A stretch of DNA of 40,523 bases from contig CALKNV010000040.1 of the NCBI GenBank assembly GCA_938091935.1, positions 1 through 40,523 of the forward strand, in the 5' to 3' direction. Positions 35,431 through 40,523 of this stretch are shown here, piece by piece. Below the pieces are notes generated by a model. It ran no database searches. It was not told where the DNA came from and saw only the letters and a program-made list of their open reading frames with translations. Origin of the DNA: an uncultured Pseudomonadales bacterium (lineage in GTDB: Bacteria > Pseudomonadota > Gammaproteobacteria > Pseudomonadales > Pseudohongiellaceae). Both the position numbers and the translations under genes were made by a program. Each line of letters opens with the position of its first letter. Positions within the stretch are counted from its first letter, which is position 1.

Positions 35431-36273
35431 ATGAAGATAGACTTTCATTGCCACAGCCATTTTTCGGATGGCCACCATTCGCCACAATTCCTGCTGCAGC
35501 GGGCAGTGGAGAACCAGTTAACGCACCTGGCGATTACTGACCATGATTGCATACCCGACGTGTCGAAACTGGAAATACCCCCAGAGCTGACCCTCGTACC
35601 TGGAACAGAGATTTCATGTAATTGGAACAAGCATGAAATACATCTTGTGGGACTCCAGATCGATGACAGCGAACCTGAACTGAATGCTTTCATCAACAGG
35701 CAGCAGCAGGCCAGAACAGAGCGCGTAAGCAGAATTAGCGAGAAGCTTGAAAAACTAGGAATAAACGGACTGCTTGAATTCATGGAAGCCAAGCCCTGCC
35801 TGTCATGGACGCGAAGCCATGTAGCAGAATTCCTGGTGAGCGAAGGCCACAGCAAAACGTTTCAGAAAGCGTTCAAGAAATTTTTAAAGCCGAGCGGCAG
35901 TGTTTACGTTGCAGCCCAATGGCCGGCACTTAATGAGGCGATTTCGATTATCAAGCAAGCAGGCGGCATTGCTGTGCTCGCACACCCTAGCCGCTACAAC
36001 ATGACCAACTCCAAACTATCGAGCCTGGTTAATGATTTCATCCTGGCCGAGGGAGAAGCGATTGAAGTTTCCTTTGGCGGCATAGACCCACTCAAATCTC
36101 GAGCTCTTTGCGACATAGCACTGCAAAGGAATCTCTTCGTTTCAGCGGGTTCTGATTTTCATACTGCCGACAGACAGTGGACTGACCTTGGAAAGTTTCC
36201 AGCCATCGAATTGCGAGCAATAAAAAATGCCATCTGGAACCACCCCAGATGGCATTCTATTGACAAGAATTGA
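35431..36273 (+). CDS. rnm: PHP-domain RNase AM (5'-3' exoribonuclease)
   Basis: A 280-residue PHP-family metal phosphoesterase that resembles E. coli YciV/RNase AM, a 5'-3' exonuclease on short RNA and DNA and a maturase of rRNA 5' ends. Metal ligands in order: D-F-H-C-H-S-H at 4-10, I-T-D-H-D, P-G-T-E-I-S, W-N-K-H-E-I-H-L-V-G, V-L-A-H-P-S-R-Y-N and S-A-G-S-D-F-H. The inserted domain with the T-R-S-H-V-A-E-F-L motif is typical. The start overlaps the stop of a 37-codon frame upstream (35321-35434). It converges on the zinc-ribbon gene 12 bp downstream. Confidence 0.92.
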   Translation: MKIDFHCHSHFSDGHHSPQFLLQRAVENQLTHLAITDHDCIPDVSKLEIPPELTLVPGTEISCNWNKHEIHLVGLQIDDSEPELNAFINRQQQARTERVSRISEKLEKLGINGLLEFMEAKPCLSWTRSHVAEFLVSEGHSKTFQKAFKKFLKPSGSVYVAAQWPALNEAISIIKQAGGIAVLAHPSRYNMTNSKLSSLVNDFILAEGEAIEVSFGGIDPLKSRALCDIALQRNLFVSAGSDFHTADRQWTDLGKFPAIELRAIKNAIWNHPRWHSIDKN

Positions 36274-36285
36274 AAGCGGCGTCGT

Positions 36286-36675
36286 TTACATTTTGCGCGT
36301 AACGGAAGCTACGACGTCGCGGAAGATATCCAACAAAGTCTCGTGCTTGTAGTCAGTGAACTCACCCGCATCCATGAACATGCCATGCTCTTCACAAGCT
36401 TCATACTCAAGGTGCTTCTGCTTGGGATCATTCAGTTTCTTCATCGGCTTACCACAGCGGGGACATTGAACATCACGCACCGTGTTATAGGTTTTACCTA
36501 CCTGGGGATCGCCGCTATCAGCAAAGTCAGCCATCCAGTCACCCTTAAGCTGCTCGGCTTCGCCGTTATCAAACCATAGCCCATGACAGCTATTACACTT
36601 ATCGATCACAACCTGACCATGCAGGGTTTCAATCTTTAATTCTTGCATCTCAGAATTGCACTTCGGGCAGTCCAT
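36286..36675 (-). CDS. protein with two zinc-ribbon motifs (TFIIB-type zinc-binding domain)
   Basis: 129 residues, two zinc ribbons. The first has C3/C6 in C-P-K-C and C27/C30 in C-N-S-C-H-G-L-W-F-D-N-G-E. The second has C71/C74 in C-P-R-C-G-K-P-M-K and C94 with H97 in C-E-E-H-G-M-F-M-D-A-G-E. The C-H-G-L-W-F-D-x-G-E form is that of the bacterial zf-TFIIB proteins, usually of unknown function. The second ribbon replaces one Cys pair with Cys/His. It has a good Shine-Dalgarno (AGGAGA) close to the ATG. No link to transcription is shown by the neighbours. Confidence 0.85.
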   Translation of the reverse strand: MDCPKCNSEMQELKIETLHGQVVIDKCNSCHGLWFDNGEAEQLKGDWMADFADSGDPQVGKTYNTVRDVQCPRCGKPMKKLNDPKQKHLEYEACEEHGMFMDAGEFTDYKHETLLDIFRDVVASVTRKM

Positions 36676-36915
36676 TATTTTCTCCTCAAAAGCAGCTTCT
36701 TTATTCTTGTAAGCTATGTCCCGGTGATGTCCAGGCCACCGCCGCAGCCATGGCCCAAGAGCGCTAGAGCGCCTGATATCGCTGGCATTCTATAGGAATT
36801 GGGAGCGCAAAACCAAGCCCCATTTTTGGACCGCGCGAGGAGTGTAACCATTTCACACACATCCCCAGGTTCGCGCAGAAATTGAGCACATAACTCCAAC
36901 GCAAGCTGGGTGCGC

Positions 36916-37944
36916 TCAGTAGGTATAGCTGGTGGAGCGGGCCCGCAAAGACTCCGAATCAAAAGTCTCGGCCACGCAGGCAGAGATATCCTCTTGCTTC
37001 ACGATGTGAACCTTGTCCGCTCGACGCGAATCTTCCCTATCATCACCTAGCCCCTGCAGAATGAAGGAGAGGGATTCCCGCCCCGGTATATGAACCAGCG
37101 TTTCGCCATATTCACAAAGCGTGTCGTAGAGAGCGCGTTCGAAAGTAAGCAGGTCCTGCTGCCATTGGAGAGCGAAATCAGCCTCTGCCTGAGCCGATTT
37201 CTCACGCAAATCAGATGCCAGCGCCAGCACCTCAGATTTTATTGGCTCTAGTCGTTGAAGCAGGTCATTTACGCGTTGCTGGATGCCGCTTGAATCAGCG
37301 CTTTCCGCAGCGCTGTCAGGCTCCACCGGCTGCATCCTTAGCTCAGCCTCAAGTTCCCTCAGTTCAGCAACATTAGTTTCGATTTGACCCCTGAGCGCTT
37401 CAATCTCAGCAAACAACGCTTCATAACCGTCTTCGTCAACACTTCCAAGCGCTCTCAGCGCCCTGGCAGAATGAGTCGCCTGCTGAATAGCCGTATTCAC
37501 GACTAATGAAAAATCTATATTCGCGATCTGATCTCGCAGCTGCAGGTAGCGACTATCTGAGCTAGTGACATCGGCAGCCAGCGCTGTGGTTTGAGCAGCT
37601 GCAACAGGCTGCGACCGGCGCATGGCAAGGAACGGATTTTCCTGCAGCTGCAGAGCCTGCATCGCTGAGCTTAGCGATGCCAGACCCATGCGATTCCGAC
37701 GATTTGCCAGCGGTGAGCGCACTTCGAATACCACGCCCTGACTCATCAAATAGGTACTGCTAATGCCACCAAGACTACGCCCAAACAAGCCCGCTGACTC
37801 GTTCAGCCCTAATTCCTCTTCGAGGATACCTGTGAACAGCGCAAGATCTCGTTGAATTTCTTGCAGCTGCTCAGATTGCGCGAAGCCTGGCTGCAACAGC
37901 AGGCACAGCAGAAGTGACAGCGCAACCGAAAGGGCAGTTTTCAT
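36916..37944 (-). CDS. exported coiled-coil protein of the ECF operon, function unknown
   Basis: A 342-residue protein with a signal peptide (L-S-V-A-L-S-L-L-L-C-L-L-L, cut after F-A), so periplasmic or surface-exposed. Residues about 150-290 are Ala/Glu/Leu/Gln-rich heptads that should form long coiled coils. A conserved-looking N-terminal block contains G-V-V-F-E-V-R-S-P-L and a C-terminal block contains Y-G-E-T-L-V-H-I-P-G-R-E-S-L-S-F-I-L-Q-G. GGAGC lies upstream of the ATG. It follows the anti-sigma gene by 29 bp, so it is probably the third gene of the sigma operon, either the output or part of the sensing path. I do not recognise a family. Confidence 0.75.
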   Translation of the reverse strand: MKTALSVALSLLLCLLLQPGFAQSEQLQEIQRDLALFTGILEEELGLNESAGLFGRSLGGISSTYLMSQGVVFEVRSPLANRRNRMGLASLSSAMQALQLQENPFLAMRRSQPVAAAQTTALAADVTSSDSRYLQLRDQIANIDFSLVVNTAIQQATHSARALRALGSVDEDGYEALFAEIEALRGQIETNVAELRELEAELRMQPVEPDSAAESADSSGIQQRVNDLLQRLEPIKSEVLALASDLREKSAQAEADFALQWQQDLLTFERALYDTLCEYGETLVHIPGRESLSFILQGLGDDREDSRRADKVHIVKQEDISACVAETFDSESLRARSTSYTY

Positions 37945-37973
37945 AGTGATAGCTCCAACATCAATTCACTGGC

Positions 37974-38651
37974 CTAGCGAGGAGCTTCTTGAAAGCTGAC
38001 ATACTGCGCCAACTCCTGCAGCGACCGTAGGGTGGCATAGTCACTGTCAGCTAATTGTTGATAGCCAAGCTGCATATCCTGCAAATCCTGCAGGCGCTGC
38101 TCCTCAAAATAAGCATAAATACGATCAAGGCTTTCCGCCGTAGATTGCTGCGTTTGCTCCATAACCGCCTGCAGTAGCTGAATATTGCTGGAGTCCTGGC
38201 GCGCTTCAAACCGACGAATCAGGGTTTCGATTTCGTCAATCTGCTGCGCTTCGAAAGCTGTGAGTGTCCGAGCAACTTCTTCACTGGCGGTTGATGAACC
38301 AAATGCAATTTGCAGCCCAGTCTCGTTGACGGCAATTGAAGTGTTGAAAAGCAGTATACAGAGCATCGCGAAAGAGGCCGCCGTGGGCAGCCACTGCCAG
38401 CGGGGAAACCAACCCTCGCCCCTGGGCGCAACCTGATGCTCGCGTTTGAACAGTTCCAGACCTCGATCCCAGTGCGGGACCGATTGTTCCTGCCAATCGA
38501 GTAATTCACTCTTGGCGGCCAACAGGGATTCGAGTTCGGCCCGGCACAAATTACATTGCGCCAGATGCCTGTCTATCTCCTCACTACTCTGGGTTGTAAG
38601 TGCATCAGAAAAATAGGCTTGCATCAGGTGCGGTGTTTTAGGACAGGACAT
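37974..38651 (-). CDS. transmembrane anti-sigma factor, zinc-finger type
   Basis: A 225-residue membrane-anchored anti-sigma. The N-terminal ZAS domain has C3, H29, C33 and C36 (C-x25-H-x3-C-x2-C), the usual zinc site that clasps the ECF factor. One transmembrane helix (about 87-107, A-A-S-F-A-M-L-C-I-L-L-F) follows, then a periplasmic helical region of about 115 residues with heptad-like E/Q/L stretches. The strong ribosome site GGAGG lies 6 bases before the ATG, which sits inside the end of the sigma gene (overlap 14 bp). This is the typical arrangement of a sigma/anti-sigma pair. Confidence 0.88.
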   Translation of the reverse strand: MSCPKTPHLMQAYFSDALTTQSSEEIDRHLAQCNLCRAELESLLAAKSELLDWQEQSVPHWDRGLELFKREHQVAPRGEGWFPRWQWLPTAASFAMLCILLFNTSIAVNETGLQIAFGSSTASEEVARTLTAFEAQQIDEIETLIRRFEARQDSSNIQLLQAVMEQTQQSTAESLDRIYAYFEEQRLQDLQDMQLGYQQLADSDYATLRSLQELAQYVSFQEAPR

Positions 38652-39216
38652 GTTTTTCCTCCGTTGCCGATTTGAGCTTCTTCAGCGCCGTGTAAAAGCG
38701 AGTCTTCGCTGTGTTCTCTGAAATATCCTGCATATCGGCGATTTCTTCGAAGGTCATGGACTGAAAAATCTTAAGCTCGACAATCAATTTCTGTTCCATC
38801 GGGAGCTGTGTGAGTAGGGCCAGCGCGCGATTATTTTGCTGGCTCTGCATCAGCTTTATATCTGGCTCCTCGTTGAGATCGGCGGGTACTCCTTCAAAGG
38901 GATCTCCTTCCTCTTCTCCGGCCACCGGGTAGCCGGTCAACAGGCGTTTGCGCCGGCTCAGATCAATCGCCTTGTTATGGGCGATTCTGAAAATCCAACT
39001 GCTAAACTTGGCGTCGCCTCTGAACCTGTGAAGATTGCGGTACACGCCCAGAAATACTTCCTGCAACAAATCCATAGCGTCACTGCGGTTCCCCATGAGG
39101 CGCAGGCCATGGTTGTATATCTTGCTTTCGTAGCGCTTGACCAGCTTCTCCCAGGCATAAGCTGACCCGTTCAGAGCCGCTGCAATGAGCGCTTCATCTT
39201 CGTCGATCAAACTCAT
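38638..39216 (-). CDS. ECF RNA polymerase sigma factor
   Basis: A 192-residue sigma-70 of the extracytoplasmic-function group with regions 2 and 4. Region 2 contains Y-N-H-G-L-R-L-M-G-N-R-S-D-A-M-D-L-L-Q-E-V-F-L-G-V-Y, then F-S-S-W-I-F-R-I-A-H-N-K-A-I-D-L-S-R-R. Region 4 holds the HTH T-F-E-E-I-A-D-M-Q-D-I-S-E-N-T-A-K-T-R-F-Y. It is close to the RpoE/SigW type by signature, but gene context is needed to name the regulon. GGAGA lies before the ATG, and a 13-bp palindrome (TGTGGATTCCACA) lies at 39281-39293. It forms an operon with the anti-sigma and coiled-coil genes; I found no clear ECF-type -35 (GGAAC) upstream. Confidence 0.93.
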   Translation of the reverse strand: MSLIDEDEALIAAALNGSAYAWEKLVKRYESKIYNHGLRLMGNRSDAMDLLQEVFLGVYRNLHRFRGDAKFSSWIFRIAHNKAIDLSRRKRLLTGYPVAGEEEGDPFEGVPADLNEEPDIKLMQSQQNNRALALLTQLPMEQKLIVELKIFQSMTFEEIADMQDISENTAKTRFYTALKKLKSATEEKHVLS

Positions 39217-39280
39217 ACCTGTTTCTCCAGAACCCCAAACACCCGTTGGCTATAAGTCTATATCGGACAAGGTGGACATT

Positions 39281-39293
39281 TGTGGATTCCACA
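39281..39293. repeat. 13-bp palindrome upstream of the ECF operon
   Basis: TGTGGA-T-TCCACA, perfect 6-bp arms, 65 bp before the sigma start codon and about 60 bp after the rhodanese stop. It could be an operator of the sigma operon; arms this short can occur by chance. Confidence 0.35.
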
Positions 39294-39354
39294 GGATACT
39301 GGTTTACAGATGTATAGTCGCAGTGACCACAGAAATAGTTTGGACAATAACCGC

Positions 39355-39855
39355 CTACTCGGGCGAATAGGCATGCAGGTCCTCGCGAACCAGTGCGCCC
39401 CAGGCGCGGCTGTAAGGATGAATTTTCGCGGTGATGCCATTGGCGTTTTGTAACTGATAGCCCTTCTCTGCCCATTCAAATATCGAGTGGCGCAGGTTAT
39501 GCACATTGCTATAGCCCATTTTCTCCAGCTCTGAGGCGACGGCTGCAGAGCGATAACCCACGGAGCAATACACAACAATAGGCGCCTGCTTGTCCGGAAA
39601 CCTTGCGGCTATTGCCGCGCCCGATTCCAGGTTCAGGGCAGCGTTGAGATGGCTTACGGCAAACTCTGCCGGTTCGCGCACATCGACGACGATAGGCCGT
39701 TTTACAGATTGATACTGCTGCACCAGTTCATAGGAAGAAATGAAGCTGACTGCCGGGTACTCTTTCTCGATCTTGTCATCCACCGCCTCCCAGTCCACCC
39801 CAAACAGGCCAAAGAAAAACGAAGACAAAGAATATCCAAGGGCAAGTTTTAGCAT
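39355..39855 (-). CDS. rhodanese-like domain protein with hydrophobic N-terminus
   Basis: 166 residues, one rhodanese domain (about 35-140). The catalytic Cys is C97 in V-V-Y-C-S-V-G-Y-R-S-A-A-V, with the leading V-V-D-V-R-E-P-A-E-F typical of the fold. The first 20 residues (L-A-L-G-Y-S-L-S-S-F-F-F-G-L-F-G-V) are hydrophobic and may be a membrane anchor or signal; there is no clear cleavage site. The active site is intact, so sulfur transfer is plausible, with an unknown donor and acceptor. It lies between leuA and the sigma operon on the same strand; no strong ribosome site is seen. Confidence 0.85.
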   Translation of the reverse strand: MLKLALGYSLSSFFFGLFGVDWEAVDDKIEKEYPAVSFISSYELVQQYQSVKRPIVVDVREPAEFAVSHLNAALNLESGAAIAARFPDKQAPIVVYCSVGYRSAAVASELEKMGYSNVHNLRHSIFEWAEKGYQLQNANGITAKIHPYSRAWGALVREDLHAYSPE

Positions 39856-39941
39856 AAGCTTTTAGCCGAGAACCAGATTCTGAATACAAACAAAGGGGGC
39901 GACCAGTCAATGCCGTTTAACTGTCGTTTACGAGACCAGGC

Positions 39942-40523
39942 TTAAGCAGCTACTGATTGCTCGTTCAACAGTTGGCTGACAGCGCCCATGAAGGCATTTA
40001 GTGAAGACGCAATAATATCTTTGCTAATTGCCACCCCGCTGAAACGCTGCCCCTCGCATCGAATCTGGATGTAGGTTACCGCCTCAGCATCCGCGCCTTG
40101 GCCGAGTGCATGTTCACCATACTCCATAATTTCCAGGTCCAGCTTGACCGCAGACTTCATGCCATCAACGAAAGCATCCAGGACGCCATCGCCTTCGCCA
40201 TCTATCGCGATTTCCTTACCAAAGTAATTCAACTTGGCATTAAAGGATTCACGGCCCTCATGCTTGGCAATGGTGAAATCTTCAAGGCTCAGCGCTTTCT
40301 CACTATTGAGATAGTGGCGGTTGAACAGATCCCAAATCTGATCGGGACTGATCTCCTGACCAGTGTCTTCAGTCACTTTCTGCACGACGCGGCTAAATTC
40401 TATCTGCAGCCAGCGCGGCAATTGAAAGCCGAATTTATTCGCCAGCACATAGGCAACCCCGCCCTTGCCTGATTGACTGTTGACTCGAATCACGTCTTGA
40501 TAGGTTCGCCCTATATCTCTGGG
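39942..40523 (-). CDS. leuA: 2-isopropylmalate synthase, C-terminal part (runs off the window)
   Basis: The last 193 residues of LeuA, open to the right edge. The first visible residues are P-R-D-I-G-R-T-Y-Q-D-V-I-R-V-N-S-Q-S-G-K-G-G-V-A-Y-V-L, near the end of the catalytic part in the longer class of LeuA. A linker and the regulatory domain that binds leucine follow, with V-T-Y-I-Q-I-R-C-E-G-Q-R-F-S-G-V-A-I-S-K-D-I-I-A-S-S-L-N-A-F. LeuA condenses acetyl-CoA with 2-oxoisovalerate in leucine synthesis. The N-terminal TIM barrel lies outside. In Pseudomonas-like genomes leuA lies between the xseA and der regions; here it is beyond isc. Confidence 0.93.
   Translation of the reverse strand, partial: PRDIGRTYQDVIRVNSQSGKGGVAYVLANKFGFQLPRWLQIEFSRVVQKVTEDTGQEISPDQIWDLFNRHYLNSEKALSLEDFTIAKHEGRESFNAKLNYFGKEIAIDGEGDGVLDAFVDGMKSAVKLDLEIMEYGEHALGQGADAEAVTYIQIRCEGQRFSGVAISKDIIASSLNAFMGAVSQLLNEQSVAA

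Noticed and set aside
36714-36962. 82-codon frame after the coiled-coil gene
   Set aside because: Overlaps the end of the coiled-coil gene in another frame and has no ribosome site or motif.
1-40523. CRISPR arrays, insertion sequences, prophage or integrase genes
   Set aside because: No spaced direct repeats, transposase motifs, phage structural genes or attachment-type repeats were seen.

Overview
The window looks like a chromosomal segment of a free-living gammaproteobacterium, probably an aerobic marine or oligotrophic type. This rests on gene order and protein families, not on any database search. The right half carries the block iscR-iscS-ndk-rlmN-pilW-rodZ-ispG-hisS-yfgM-bamB-der, all on the minus strand. 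The left edge carries guaB-guaA, and xseA lies between, as in Pseudomonas-like genomes. I found no tRNA, rRNA, CRISPR array or transposase.

Layout. Positions 1-3656: a small lipoprotein gene and the guaBA purine operon with a recognisable promoter. Positions 3670-17367: about 14 kb of accessory genes separating guaB from xseA. They encode a TMEM175-like channel, a PPIase plus HupE-type membrane protein pair, several secreted or heme proteins, an epoxide-hydrolase-like enzyme and an exported methyltransferase-like protein. A cytochrome/cupin/YtkA-FixH/MauG run follows, then a VOC protein, a decayed glycosyltransferase and oxygenase pair, an aberrant SLC1 transporter and a small exported protein behind an ANR/FNR-type box. 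Positions 17471-21847: xseA, a DUF3307 membrane protein, a membrane-anchored DsbA-like thioredoxin, a class I amidotransferase and a DoxX protein. Positions 21901-34561: the conserved housekeeping block ending in the IscR-regulated iscRS promoter. Positions 34583-40523: a frameshifted DinB-like gene, RNase AM (PHP), a zinc-ribbon protein, an ECF sigma/anti-sigma/coiled-coil operon, a rhodanese and the 3' part of leuA.

How the genes work together. guaB and guaA complete GMP synthesis from IMP. In the der-to-iscR block, iscR/iscS handle sulfur and Fe-S control, and rlmN and ispG make Fe-S enzymes that depend on it. pilW and rodZ serve pili and cell shape; yfgM and bamB serve envelope protein export and assembly. 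The ECF sigma, anti-sigma and exported coiled-coil protein form a compact envelope-signalling unit.

Most notable observations. (1) A GT60/Skp1-GlcNAc-transferase-like gene carries an in-frame TAA. Its 3' end runs directly into a convergent redoxin/prolyl-4-hydroxylase-like 2OG oxygenase gene that has lost its C-terminal catalytic residues, which looks like a deletion joining two convergent genes. Together they resemble a bacterial version of the hydroxyproline-then-GlcNAc modification pair known from eukaryotic Skp1. (2) iscRS keeps a near-consensus IscR type 1 site, but iscU-iscA-hscBA-fdx are absent before ndk, and IscS lacks its usual C-terminal tail. (3) There are further degenerate genes and several unassigned palindromes.
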